A stretch of DNA of 64,000 nucleotides from Xylophilus sp. Leaf220 (lineage in GTDB: Bacteria; Pseudomonadota; Gammaproteobacteria; Burkholderiales; Burkholderiaceae_C): NCBI RefSeq assembly GCF_001421705.1, contig NZ_LMKO01000027.1, forward strand, positions 62,001 to 126,000, in the 5' to 3' direction. Position 1 is the first letter of the stretch, and the number at the start of each line of letters is the position of its first letter. The notes beneath the pieces are model-generated. The model was not told the DNA's origin, searched no databases, and was given only the letters and a program-made list of their open reading frames with translations. Positions 32,149 through 42,551 of the stretch are shown piece by piece. A program made the position numbers and the translations under genes.

Positions 32149-34248
32149 TCAGAGGTCGACCTTGACCGTGGCCTTCACCGTGCGCGGTGCGCCGGTGGCC
32201 AGCCGGGTGCCGCCGGCGGCCCAGTAGCGCTTGTCGGCGGCGTTGTCGACGTTGAGCTGCAGGCTGGCGCGTTTGCCGAACAGCACGGTGGCGTAGCGCA
32301 CGCCGGCCGCGAAGACCGTGGTGCCGCCGAGGAAGGCCTGGTTCAGGTCGTTGACCGGCCGGCGGCCGGTGAAATACGCGCCGCCGTTGAGCGACAGCCC
32401 CGGCACCGCGGCGACGTCGTAGGCGAGGAACGCGCTGGCGGTCTTTTTGGCGGTGTTCTCGGGCATCCTGCCGTCGTAGGCGGCGCCGATGTTCTGGAAC
32501 CGGGCCTCGATCAGCTGGACCGATGTCTGCCACGCCAGCTGCCGGGTCAGCCGGCCCTGCGCCGACGCCTCCACGCCCCGGTAGCGCTGCTGGCCGTCCG
32601 CGGTGAAGATGTTGCGGGCGTTGGTGTAGTAGCCGGGCCGGTCGATGTCGAACACCGCTGCCGACAGCAGCGTGCCGCCGGCGCGCCAGCGCAGGCCCAG
32701 TTCCTTCTGCTTGCTCACGCCGGGTGCCAGCCGCTCGCCGACGTTGGCCGACCCGGTGGGCGCCGGCTCGCCTTCCTCGAGCCCCTGCGAATAGGAGGCG
32801 TAGACCGACAGGTCGGGCAGCGGTTTGTAGATCAGCGAGGCCAGCGGCGTTGTCTTGGTCGCCGCATAGTGGTTGGCGCCCTGGTCGCTGGTGTAGTCGG
32901 TGGTGCGCAGGCCGGCGATCAGCTGCCACTGCGGGGTGAACGCGATGCGGTCCACCGCGTAGAGGCCCGTCTCCAGTGTCTCGAGCCCGGCGGTGGTCGG
33001 TGCCGTGGGCACCGCGCCGAACGTGACGGTGGTGAGCGGGATCGGGTTGTACAGGTTCTGCGCGGCGCTGTAGGTGCGCTGGAAGATCGGGTCCTGCGTC
33101 TTGTCGGTGCGGGCCGCGCCGAGCGTCAGTTCGTGGGTGACGCCGCCGGTGGCGAAGCTGCCGAACAGCTCTGCGCGCAGCATGTCCGAGCCCGCCACCA
33201 GCCGCTGCTGGTTGCCGTTGACCGTGCCCGCGCCGGTCGCGGGGTTGGTCAGGCGAAAGATCGGCAGGCGGCGGTCGCGTGCCACTTCGGACCGCCCGGC
33301 CTCCACCGTCAGCGCCCACCGGTCGCCGAGCGCATAGTCGGCGCGCAGCTGCGCGTTGGTGGTCTCGGCGTCGAACACCGCCCAGGCCGGACCGAGCAGG
33401 TTGCGCGGGTCCGGCACCCGCGGGATGGCGATCACCCCGCCCACCGCCGTCGGCAGGGCGATGCCCGCCTGCTCGGTGACCTTCTTGCGGTCGTACTCCA
33501 GGTCGGCCCGCAGCGACAGGCGGCTGTCGACGCGCCAGTCGAAGGCGGCCGACAGGAAGCGCCGGCTGCCGTCGTCCACGCCGCGCAGCGGCGTGCCCAG
33601 AGACCCGCCCGCGGCGTTGATGCGCAGCCCGTACTGCTGCCGGTCGCCGAACGTCCGGCCCACGTCCACCGTGCCCAGCACCGTGCCGTGGTCGTCGACC
33701 ACCGCGCCCACGGTGGCGTTGGGCGTGGGCCCCGCGCGCTTGGTCACGAAATTGACCACGCCCGCCGGCGAGGTGAAGCCGTAGTAGAGCGCCGAGGCGC
33801 CCTTCAGCACCTCGACCCGCTCCTTGTCCTCCAGCGGCACCTGCGAGAAGTTCATGATCGGCAGCGAGCCGTTGAGCCGGTAGTTGGTGCGGTTCTCGAC
33901 CGCGATGCCGCGGATCACCAGCTGGTCCCAGGTGTCGCCGCCGTTCTGCTGCCGGGTCACGCCGGCGGTGTTGCGCAGCGCGTCGTAGAGGCCGGCGGCG
34001 GCCTGCTGGTCGAGCACCTCGCGGGTCACCACGTTGACGGTGGCGGGCACGTCCATGACCGAGGCGCCGCGAAAGGTGCCGGCCTCGACCGTGTTGGCGA
34101 CGAAGCCGTCGGCGCGCCGGTCCTGCACGGTGACGGTGCCGAGCGATGTGGCGGGCGGGGTGCCCGGGGCGTCGGCGGCCTGGGCGCAGGCTGCGCCGGC
34201 GCATGCGACGGCGGCGCTGCCGGCGAGTGCGGAAAGCGTGAATTTCAT
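32149..34248 (-). CDS. TonB-dependent siderophore receptor, second copy (699 aa)
   Basis: Signal peptide ends ACA before Gln near residue 22. Plug blocks are clear: MDVPATVNVVTREVLDQQ, LYDALRNTAGVTRQQNGG, LVIRGIAVENRTNYRLNG, VEVLKGASALYYGFTSPAG and VNFVTKRAG. The barrel follows with repeated strands, and the protein ends KATVKVDL. It is not a close copy of the receptor at 28406. No PepSY or ABC gene accompanies it directly, so the ligand is unknown; siderophore uptake is the family role. A weak Fur-like site lies upstream at 34320. Confidence 0.9.
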   Translation of the reverse strand: MKFTLSALAGSAAVACAGAACAQAADAPGTPPATSLGTVTVQDRRADGFVANTVEAGTFRGASVMDVPATVNVVTREVLDQQAAAGLYDALRNTAGVTRQQNGGDTWDQLVIRGIAVENRTNYRLNGSLPIMNFSQVPLEDKERVEVLKGASALYYGFTSPAGVVNFVTKRAGPTPNATVGAVVDDHGTVLGTVDVGRTFGDRQQYGLRINAAGGSLGTPLRGVDDGSRRFLSAAFDWRVDSRLSLRADLEYDRKKVTEQAGIALPTAVGGVIAIPRVPDPRNLLGPAWAVFDAETTNAQLRADYALGDRWALTVEAGRSEVARDRRLPIFRLTNPATGAGTVNGNQQRLVAGSDMLRAELFGSFATGGVTHELTLGAARTDKTQDPIFQRTYSAAQNLYNPIPLTTVTFGAVPTAPTTAGLETLETGLYAVDRIAFTPQWQLIAGLRTTDYTSDQGANHYAATKTTPLASLIYKPLPDLSVYASYSQGLEEGEPAPTGSANVGERLAPGVSKQKELGLRWRAGGTLLSAAVFDIDRPGYYTNARNIFTADGQQRYRGVEASAQGRLTRQLAWQTSVQLIEARFQNIGAAYDGRMPENTAKKTASAFLAYDVAAVPGLSLNGGAYFTGRRPVNDLNQAFLGGTTVFAAGVRYATVLFGKRASLQLNVDNAADKRYWAAGGTRLATGAPRTVKATVKVDL

Positions 34249-34319
34249 GGTGAAGCGCAGAGAGGGCGCGACCGCCGGACGGCGTCGCGGGCACCGGCGC
34301 GGCGTCCGGCGCGCCGATT

Positions 34320-34338
34320 CTAGTTGTTTCTCATTTGC
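34320..34338 (-). promoter_or_regulatory. Candidate Fur-like site upstream of the second receptor
   Basis: On the minus strand GCAAATGAGAAACAACTAG matches the Fur consensus at about 10 of 19 positions. It lies 72 bases before the receptor start, in the only A+T-rich patch of the gap at 34249-34397. The evidence is limited to this match and the gene's family. Confidence 0.3.
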
Positions 34339-34397
34339 ATTCAGCCATGCGCCACGAACCCGTACCGCAGCGCCGGCAGGCGCCGCGGTCCCCCCGG

Positions 34398-34832
34398 TCA
34401 GCCGGCGGGCGCTGCCGCCGTGCCCATGCCGGGCAGCGCCCGCGGCTGGCCCATCTCGTCGATCGCCACGTAGGTGAGCGTCGCCTCGGTCACCTTGAAG
34501 TAGCGGCCCTGGTCGATGAAGCGCTCGGCAAATACCTCGACCTGCACCGTGACCGAGGTGCGGCCGATGCGCACCAGCGAGCCGTAGAACGACAGGATGT
34601 CGCCCACCCGCACCGGCTGCTTGAAGATGAATTCCTTCACCGCCACCGTCGCCATGCGGCCCTTGGCATGGCGCGTGGGGATCACCGAGCCCGCCAGGTC
34701 GACCTGGGCCATCACCCAGCCGCCGAAGATGTCGCCGTTGGCGTTGCAGTCCGACGGCTGCGGGATCACCTTCAGTACCAGTTCCTTGTCGGTGGGCAAA
34801 GGAAGGCCGTGGGGGCTGCGGAGGTCGGTCAT
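34398..34832 (-). CDS. YciA-like acyl-CoA thioesterase (144 aa)
   Basis: A hotdog-fold thioesterase that hydrolyses acyl-CoA to the free acid and CoA. Diagnostic blocks are IPQPSDCNANGDIFGGWVM (with the catalytic Asn/Asp region), AVKEFIFKQPVRVGDILSFY and VTEATLTYVAIDE. Length is normal. The ATG at 34832 is used; a GTG at 34838 would add two residues. It is divergent from the ABC transporter gene at 34885, 52 bases away. Confidence 0.9.
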   Translation of the reverse strand: MTDLRSPHGLPLPTDKELVLKVIPQPSDCNANGDIFGGWVMAQVDLAGSVIPTRHAKGRMATVAVKEFIFKQPVRVGDILSFYGSLVRIGRTSVTVQVEVFAERFIDQGRYFKVTEATLTYVAIDEMGQPRALPGMGTAAAPAG

Positions 34833-34884
34833 GGGCACAATTCCGGGTAGAACAAAAACACAACTCGGTATTTTCCCTCACCCC

Positions 34885-36834
<1,950 letters not shown>

Positions 36835-36839
36835 AAAGT

Positions 36840-36880
36840 GCCTGTAGCCGGCGTGTGACGACGGCCTCTAGCTATCAATT
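36840..36880 (+). repeat. AGCTAT-type dispersed intergenic repeat, copy B
   Basis: GCCTGTAGCCGGCGTG, a variable middle with ACGGCC, then AGCTATCAATT. It is slightly shorter than the other copies, lacking the final ATAGC arm. It sits between the ABC transporter stop and the ribosome binding site of the next gene. Confidence 0.65.
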
Positions 36881-36894
36881 CAGGAGTGAGCGAC

Positions 36895-37833
36895 ATGACC
36901 GAGAAGACGACCCTGCTGGTGACCATCGCCCTGTCGGATGCGCACCGCGCCCAGGTGGCCGAGCGCTACGACACGCTGTATGCGCCCACCGCCGCCGAGC
37001 GCGCCGCCGCCATCGCCGCCCACGGCAATCGCATCCGCGCGGTGCTGACCAACGGCACAGTGGGCCTGGACGCGGCCGAGATCGAGGCGCTGCCGGTGCT
37101 GGAGCTGGTCTGCGCGATGGGCGCGGGCCACGAGAACATCGACTCGGCCGCGGCGCGCGCCCGCGGCATCGCGCTGGCCAACGGCGCGGGCACCAACGAC
37201 GACTGCGTGGCCGACCATGCCTTCGGCCTGCTGATCGCCGCGGTGCGCGGCATCGTAGAGCTCGACCGGTACACCCGCGCGGGCGGCTGGCGCGACGGCC
37301 TGGCGTTCCCGCCCAACGTGTCGGGCAAGCGCCTGGGCATCGTCGGCCTGGGCACCATCGGCCGCAAGATCGGCCGTCGCGCGGAGGGCTTCGACATGGC
37401 CGTGGGCTACCACAACCGCCGCCCGGTGGAGGGCAGCGCGTACTCGTATTTCGACTCGGTGCGGGCGCTGGCCGAATGGGCCGACTTCCTCGTCGTCGCC
37501 ACGCCCGGCGGCCCGGCCACGCGGCACCTGGTGAATGCCGAGGTGCTGGCCGCGCTGGGCCCGCGCGGCGTGCTGGTCAACATCGCCCGCGGCAGCGTGG
37601 TCGATACCGCCGCGCTCGCCGCGGCGCTGCAGTCCGGTGCCCTGGCCGGCGCGGGCCTCGACGTGTACGAGAGCGAGCCGCATCCGCCCGCGTCGCTGGT
37701 CGGCCTCGATACCCTGGTGATCACGCCGCACGTGGCCGGCTGGTCGCCCGAGGCGGTCCAGCAGTCGCTCGACCAGTTCCTGCGGAACGCCGACGGCCAT
37801 TTCGCCGGGCGGGGCGTGGTCGCGCCGATCTGA
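36895..37833 (+). CDS. D-isomer specific 2-hydroxyacid dehydrogenase (312 aa)
   Basis: Reduces a 2-oxoacid, such as glyoxylate or hydroxypyruvate, with NAD(P)H. AGGAG at 36882-36886 fixes the ATG at 36895. The NAD-binding motif is GIVGLGTIGRKIGRR; the catalytic residues are Arg in VNIARGSVVDT, Glu in YESEPHPP and His in ITPHVAGWS. It is closest in pattern to the GhrB/hydroxyphenylpyruvate reductase type. Convergent with ligK 12 bases downstream. The repeat at 36840 forms part of its leader. Confidence 0.9.
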   Translation: MTEKTTLLVTIALSDAHRAQVAERYDTLYAPTAAERAAAIAAHGNRIRAVLTNGTVGLDAAEIEALPVLELVCAMGAGHENIDSAAARARGIALANGAGTNDDCVADHAFGLLIAAVRGIVELDRYTRAGGWRDGLAFPPNVSGKRLGIVGLGTIGRKIGRRAEGFDMAVGYHNRRPVEGSAYSYFDSVRALAEWADFLVVATPGGPATRHLVNAEVLAALGPRGVLVNIARGSVVDTAALAAALQSGALAGAGLDVYESEPHPPASLVGLDTLVITPHVAGWSPEAVQQSLDQFLRNADGHFAGRGVVAPI

Positions 37834-37844
37834 GCGGCCGACGC

Positions 37845-38543
37845 TCAGTCCGGATCGACGTAGCGCAGGCCGGCCTTCGCCAGCGTGTCGCGCATGCCGT
37901 AGACATCCAGCCCCAGTTCGCCCTGCAGGAAACGGGCGCGGTTGGTGGCCTCCTTCCGCTCTCGGGCGGCGCAGGCCGCGGCCACTTCCGCGGCGAGGGC
38001 GCGCGGCACCACCACCATGCCGTCGTCGTCGGCCGCCACCACGTCGCCCGGATGCACCAGCGCACCGGCGCAGACGACGGGCACGTTGACCGATCCGAGC
38101 GTCGCCTTGACCGTGCCGCGCGCCGAGAAGGCGCGGGCGAAGGCGGGAAAGCCCATTTCGGCCAGCTCGCGCACGTCGCGGATGCCGGCCTCGGTCACCA
38201 GGCCCACCGCGCCGCGGGAGCGGAAGGAGGTGGCCAGCAGCTCGCCGAACATGCCGTCGGTGCTCTCGGCAGTGCATGCCACGACGACCACGTCGCCCGG
38301 CCGCAGCTGCTCGGCCGCCACGTGCAGCATCCAGTTGTCGCCCGGCTGGGCCAGCACGGTGACGGCGGTGCCGCAGAGGCGGGCGCCGGCCCAGGCGGAC
38401 CGCAGGCCGGGCCGGGCCAGGCCGGTGCGGCCCATGGCCTCGTGGATGGTGGCGACACCGTACTGCGCCAGCGCGGCGACCGCGCCTGCATCGGCGCGCG
38501 GCGGCTGGCGCACCACGGTTCCCAGGGTGTGGAGGGCGGTCAT
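37845..38543 (-). CDS. ligK: 4-carboxy-4-hydroxy-2-oxoadipate aldolase, LigK/GalC-like (232 aa)
   Basis: Splits 4-carboxy-4-hydroxy-2-oxoadipate into oxaloacetate and pyruvate, the last step of the protocatechuate 4,5-cleavage and gallate pathways. The RraA-like class II aldolase fold is evident: ATIHEAMGRTGLARPGLRSA, QPGDNWMLHVAAEQLRPGDV, GELLATSFRSRGAVGLVTEAGIRDV (substrate-binding Arg/Asp, shown as its parts) and HPGDVVAADDDGMVVVPR. It is the last gene after the LigJ-like hydratase, two bases apart, so the two consecutive steps are co-transcribed. Confidence 0.88.
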   Translation of the reverse strand: MTALHTLGTVVRQPPRADAGAVAALAQYGVATIHEAMGRTGLARPGLRSAWAGARLCGTAVTVLAQPGDNWMLHVAAEQLRPGDVVVVACTAESTDGMFGELLATSFRSRGAVGLVTEAGIRDVRELAEMGFPAFARAFSARGTVKATLGSVNVPVVCAGALVHPGDVVAADDDGMVVVPRALAAEVAAACAARERKEATNRARFLQGELGLDVYGMRDTLAKAGLRYVDPD

Positions 38544-38545
38544 GG

Positions 38546-39574
38546 TCAGCGTCCCTTGGCGGCGAGGGCGCGGTCCAGGCGCGGGAACACGCGGCGGGCG
38601 TTGCCCTCGAACACCTTGCGGCGGCCGGCCTCCGACAGGCCGGGGAAGGCGTCGACATAGCGGCGCGTGTCGTCGAAATGGTGGCCGGTCTCGGGGTCGA
38701 TGCCGCGCACCGCGCCCACCACCTCGGAGGCGAAGAGCACGTTGTCCTCGGGGATCACCTTCAGCAACAGGTCGATGCCCGGCTGGTGGTAGACGCAGGT
38801 GTCGAAGAAGATGTTGTGCAGCAGGTGCTCCTCGAGCGGCGGCAGCTTCATGTCCTGCGCCAGCCCGCGGAAGCGGCCCCAGTGGTAGGGCACCGCGCCG
38901 CCGCCGTGGGGGATGACGAACTTCAGCGTGGGGAAGTCCTGGAACAGGTTCGAGGTGAGGCACTGCATGAACGCGGTGGTGTCGGCGTTGAGGTAATGCG
39001 CCCCGGTGGTGTGGAAGCAGGCGTTGCAGCTGGTGCTGACATGCACCATCGCCGGCACGTCCAGCTCGACCATCTTCTCGTAGAGCGGGTACCACCAGCG
39101 GTCGGACAGCGGCGGCTCCTTCCAGTGGCCGCCCGACGGGTCGGGGTTGAGGTTGCAGCCGACGAAGCCGTACTCGGTCACGCAGCGCTCCAGCTCGTCG
39201 ATGCAGTTCCCGGGCGGCACGCCGGGCGACTGCGGCAGCATGCAGGCGCCGATGAAGTTGTCGGGGAACAGCTGCGCCACCCGGTGCACCTGCTCGTTGC
39301 AGAGCGCGGCCCAGTCGGCACTGGTGCGCGCGTCGCCGATGTGGTGGGCCATGAAGCTGGCGCGCGGCGAGAAGACGGTCAGGTCGGTGCCGCGTTCCCG
39401 CTGGATGCGGATCTGCGCGCCCAGCACGCTCTCGCGCAGTTCGTCGTCGCCGATGCGCAGTTCGGATGTCTTCGGGCCGGCGCCGGGGCTGCCCAGCGCG
39501 TCGATCTGGCGCTTGCGCCAGTCTTCCAGCGCCTTGGGCGCGGTGGTGTAGTGGCCGTGGCAGTCGATGATCAT
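38546..39574 (-). CDS. ligJ: 4-oxalomesaconate hydratase, LigJ-like amidohydrolase (342 aa)
   Basis: Adds water to 4-oxalomesaconate to give the substrate of LigK. The protein belongs to the amidohydrolase-2 family: metal motif IIDCHGHYTT at the start, HVSTSCNACFHTTG, VIPHGGGAVPYHWGR and FASEVVGAVRGIDP with the metal/active-site residues at the end. Length and start fit LigJ of Sphingobium (about 340 aa). The GalB type hydratase is an unrelated family and is not present. Overlaps the upstream gene by 4 bases and the downstream ligK-like gene follows. Confidence 0.85.
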   Translation of the reverse strand: MIIDCHGHYTTAPKALEDWRKRQIDALGSPGAGPKTSELRIGDDELRESVLGAQIRIQRERGTDLTVFSPRASFMAHHIGDARTSADWAALCNEQVHRVAQLFPDNFIGACMLPQSPGVPPGNCIDELERCVTEYGFVGCNLNPDPSGGHWKEPPLSDRWWYPLYEKMVELDVPAMVHVSTSCNACFHTTGAHYLNADTTAFMQCLTSNLFQDFPTLKFVIPHGGGAVPYHWGRFRGLAQDMKLPPLEEHLLHNIFFDTCVYHQPGIDLLLKVIPEDNVLFASEVVGAVRGIDPETGHHFDDTRRYVDAFPGLSEAGRRKVFEGNARRVFPRLDRALAAKGR

Positions 39575-40344
39575 GGGTGACGGTGTCCTTCGGGTTCGGC
39601 GGCCGGGCGCGCGGGCGGCGCCATGCCGTGGGTGAGCAGGGCCTGCGCCGCGGCGGGCGATTGCAGGAATGCGACGAAGGCGGCCGCCCGCGCCGGGAAG
39701 GGCGAGCGGGCCGCCACGCCTGCGGAAAACACGGTGACGATCTCGTGGCCCGGCGGCATCTCCAGCCGTTGCACGCCGTCGTGGTGGACCAGCTCGCTGC
39801 GCTGCTGGAAGCCGATCGCCACCCGGCCCTGCACCAGCAGTTCGCCCACCGGCACGCCGGGCGGGGCCTGCACCAGCCGCGGCCGCAGCGCTTCCAGCAA
39901 GCCCGCGCGTTGCCACAGGGCCAGCAGCGCGGTGCCGCTGGGGCCGGTGGAGTAGCCGATGGCGGGTGCGGCACGCAGGGCGTCGATGCACTGCGCCTGC
40001 GTGGCGAACGGCGGCGCGGGCATGTCGGCCGGCACGGCGGCCACCACGTCGGATACCGCGACGGCGCGCAGGCTGCCCGGCTGCAGATGGCCAGCACCGG
40101 CCAGCGCCGCCAGCGCGTCGGCGGCCAGCACCACCACGTCGAACGCCTCGCCGGCCGCGACGCGGCGCGCAGCCTCGACGCCGCCCAGCGAGAGCAGCTC
40201 CACCGCGTCGCCCCGCTCGGCCCGGTAGCGCGCCGCCAGGTCGGCCAGCACCTGCCGGGTGGCCATCGACGACAGGCAGCGCAGGGCGCCGGCACCGCCC
40301 GGTGCGGCGGCAGCGTCTGCGGACTCGGGGCGTGGGGTCTCCAT
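39571..40344 (-). CDS. Molybdate-type substrate-binding protein without a signal peptide (257 aa)
   Basis: The fold is that of periplasmic molybdate-type binding proteins: LRCLSSMATRQVLADLAARY, FDVVVLAADALAAL, IGYSTGPSGTALLAL, GRVAIGFQQRSELV and AAAFVAFLQSPAAAQALL. The N-terminus (METPRPESADAAAAPGGAG) is not a signal peptide, so as read it would stay in the cytoplasm. It starts the unit that runs into ligJ and ligK with a 4-base overlap, and lies divergent from a LysR regulator. It may bind a pathway intermediate, or the true start may be elsewhere. Role unknown. Confidence 0.78.
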   Translation of the reverse strand: METPRPESADAAAAPGGAGALRCLSSMATRQVLADLAARYRAERGDAVELLSLGGVEAARRVAAGEAFDVVVLAADALAALAGAGHLQPGSLRAVAVSDVVAAVPADMPAPPFATQAQCIDALRAAPAIGYSTGPSGTALLALWQRAGLLEALRPRLVQAPPGVPVGELLVQGRVAIGFQQRSELVHHDGVQRLEMPPGHEIVTVFSAGVAARSPFPARAAAFVAFLQSPAAAQALLTHGMAPPARPAAEPEGHRHP

Positions 40345-40415
40345 GCCGGCCATTGTCCGAAGCCGCACTGCTGCCGACCAGCTGCACCGGCCACTAGCAG
40401 CTAGAGCAGATCCGC

Positions 40416-40434
40416 ATACCGCGGCGCCGGTTAT
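40416..40434. promoter_or_regulatory. Candidate LysR-regulator site between divergent units
   Basis: ATACC at 40416-40420 and GGTTAT at 40429-40434 are near-inverted arms around a GC-rich centre, 19 bases upstream of the LysR gene and 72 bases upstream of the ligJK unit. LysR proteins commonly bind such interrupted palindromes. The call rests only on shape and position. Confidence 0.3.
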
Positions 40435-40452
40435 GGTGTCTACACTGGGTCG

Positions 40453-41379
40453 ATGGACCTGCGGCAACTCGAATACTTCATCCGCGTGGCGGAGCTCGGC
40501 AGCTTCACCCGCGCCTCGATCGCGATGGACATCGCCCAGCCGGCGCTCAGCCGGCAGGTGCGCCAGCTGGAGGTGGAACTGCGCCAGAACCTCCTGATCC
40601 GCAACGGCCGCGGCGTGGTGATGACCGAGGCCGGCAAGCGCCTGCTGGAGCACGGCCGCGGCATCCTGCACCAGGTGGAGCGCGCCCGCGACGACATGGG
40701 CCGGATGCGCGGCGCCCTGGCCGGCCGGGTGGCGGTGGGCCTGCCGCCCAGCGTCGCCCGGGTGCTGACGCTGCCGCTGGTGCGCGCGGTACGCGAGCGG
40801 CTGCCCGACGCGACGCTGTCGATCACCGAGAGCCTCTCCAGCGCGATGCAGGAGTCGCTGCTCACCGGCCGGCTCGACATCGCGCTGCTCTACAACCCGC
40901 AGCCCTCGCCCGACGTGGACAGCCAGACGGTGCTGGAAGAAGACCTGTTCCTGGTCAGCGCCGCGGGCAGCACGGGCGGGGCGGCGCCCGACGCGCCGCT
41001 GTCGCTGCGCGAACTGGCCGAGGAGCCGCTGGTGATCCCCACCCGGCCCAACGCCATCCGCATGCTGGTCGAGGCCGAGCTGGCCGCCATCGGCTGCCGG
41101 CCGCAGATCGCGCTCGAGATCGACGGCGTGCCGGCCATCCTGGCGCTGGTGGCCGACGGCGCGGGCCACGCGGTGCTGTCGCGCAACGCGGTCGCCACCG
41201 CCGACCGGCCGCAGAGCTACACCGTGCGGCCGATCGTCAAGCCCCGGCTGCGCAGCCGCCTGGCCCTGGCCGCCAGCTCGCAGCGCCCCGCCACCCGCAC
41301 CCAGCAGGCGATGCTGGAGCTGGTGCGCGACCTGGCCCGGCAGACGCTGGGCTGCGACCGGCCGGTGCAGGGGGCGTAG
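40453..41379 (+). CDS. LysR-family transcriptional regulator (308 aa)
   Basis: The N-terminal helix-turn-helix is canonical: MDLRQLEYFIRVAELGSFTR, ASIAMDIAQPALSRQVRQLE and EAGKRLLEHGRGIL. The C-terminal part (residues about 90-300) is the two-lobed effector domain. It is divergent from the unit at 37845-40344 and likely controls it in response to a pathway intermediate, as LigR does in Sphingobium. The DNA-binding assignment is firm; the target is inferred. Confidence 0.92.
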   Translation: MDLRQLEYFIRVAELGSFTRASIAMDIAQPALSRQVRQLEVELRQNLLIRNGRGVVMTEAGKRLLEHGRGILHQVERARDDMGRMRGALAGRVAVGLPPSVARVLTLPLVRAVRERLPDATLSITESLSSAMQESLLTGRLDIALLYNPQPSPDVDSQTVLEEDLFLVSAAGSTGGAAPDAPLSLRELAEEPLVIPTRPNAIRMLVEAELAAIGCRPQIALEIDGVPAILALVADGAGHAVLSRNAVATADRPQSYTVRPIVKPRLRSRLALAASSQRPATRTQQAMLELVRDLARQTLGCDRPVQGA

Positions 41380-41416
41380 CCCGGGCCGGCGCAGCACGTT
41401 TTCACTAGCGAAACGT

Positions 41417-41464
41417 GCCTGCAGCCGGCTCAGGACGCCGGCCGACAGCTATAGAAAATATAGC
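41417..41464 (+). repeat. AGCTAT-type dispersed intergenic repeat, copy C
   Basis: GCCTGCAGCCGGCTCAGG, CGCCGGCC, then AGCTATAGAAAATATAGC. The left half is a GC hairpin and the right half an AGCTAT/ATAGC hairpin. It lies between the LysR stop and the convergent Bug receptor gene. Confidence 0.75.
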
Positions 41465-41537
41465 AATCAGACCGCTCGGGCTGTCCTGGCTGTTCGGCGG
41501 CCGCGGCCCCCGGCCGTCGTTCCGCCGGCCCGCGTTT

Positions 41538-42536
41538 TCAGTCGGCGACGATGCCCGCCGACTGGATCACCTTCGACCAGCGGTCGATCTCGCTGCCGAG
41601 GAAGGTGCCGAACTGCGCGGCGGTGCCCGGCGTGGTCACCGCGCCCAGTTCGCCCAGGCGCTGGCGCACGGCGGGCTCGGCCAGCACCTTGCCCACCTCC
41701 GCATTGAGCCGGGCCAGGATTTCGGGCGGGGTGCGGGCCGGGGCTAGCAGGCCCCACCAGACGCCGGCGTCCACGCCCGGCAGGCCGGCCTCGGCGATGG
41801 TCGGCACGTCGGGCAGCAGGGCCACCCGCTGCCGGCCGGTGACGGCCAGCGCCCGCAGCTTGCCCGACTGCAGGTGCGGCAGCACCTCCAGCGGATTGAG
41901 CAGCATGAAATCGAGCCGCGCGCCGATCAGGTCGACCAGCGCCGGCGCGCCGCCCTTGTAGGCGATGTGCGTCGGCTCGAACCTGGCTTCCGAGGCGAAG
42001 AGCGCGCCCGCCAGGTGGCCCGAGCTGCCGTTGCCGGCCGAGCCGTAGTTGAGCTTGCCGCCCCGCCCCGCGGCCACCAGCTGCTGCACCGTCTTCGCGC
42101 CGGAGTCGGCGGGCACCACCAGCACCAGCGGCGCCTCGCCGACGCGGGTGATCGGCGCGAAGTCGCGCAGCGTGTCGAACGGCAGCTTGGGGTAGAGCGC
42201 CATGTTGGTAGCTACGCCGTTGGCGCCCAGCAGCAGGGTGTAGCCGTCGGGCGCGGCCTTGGCGACCGCGTCGGCGCCGATGTTGGCGTTGGCGCCGGGC
42301 TTGTTGTCGACGATCACCGGCTGGCCCAGCGCGCGGCCCAGCGGCTCCGCCACCACCCGCGCCACGATGTCGACCGCGCCGCCGGCGGCGAACGGCACCA
42401 CCAAGCGGATCGGCTTCGACGGATAGCCCGCGGCGCCCTGGGCGCTGGCCGCGAAGGGCAGCCCCGCGGCGGCGGCGGACAGGCCCGCGGCCAGCACGCG
42501 GCGGCGGGATGAAGAGAAGGAAACGGCCGGTCGCAT
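41538..42536 (-). CDS. Bug-family tripartite tricarboxylate receptor (332 aa)
   Basis: Periplasmic solute-binding protein of the TTT/Bug family, expanded in Burkholderiales. The signal peptide is of the RR type (SSSRRRVLAAGLSAAAAGL) and ends ASA before Gln. Family blocks: YPSKPIRLVVPFAAGGAVDI, VIVDNKPGANANIGADAVAKAAPDGYTLLLG (in parts), NYGSAGNGSSGHLAGALF and LPDVPTIAEAGLPG. The ligand is usually a carboxylate or aromatic acid. No TctA/TctB permease genes lie in the window. It is followed in the same direction after the LigI-like gene and may serve uptake for that pathway. Confidence 0.92.
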   Translation of the reverse strand: MRPAVSFSSSRRRVLAAGLSAAAAGLPFAASAQGAAGYPSKPIRLVVPFAAGGAVDIVARVVAEPLGRALGQPVIVDNKPGANANIGADAVAKAAPDGYTLLLGANGVATNMALYPKLPFDTLRDFAPITRVGEAPLVLVVPADSGAKTVQQLVAAGRGGKLNYGSAGNGSSGHLAGALFASEARFEPTHIAYKGGAPALVDLIGARLDFMLLNPLEVLPHLQSGKLRALAVTGRQRVALLPDVPTIAEAGLPGVDAGVWWGLLAPARTPPEILARLNAEVGKVLAEPAVRQRLGELGAVTTPGTAAQFGTFLGSEIDRWSKVIQSAGIVAD

Positions 42537-42551
42537 CGGGGTGTCTCGCAA

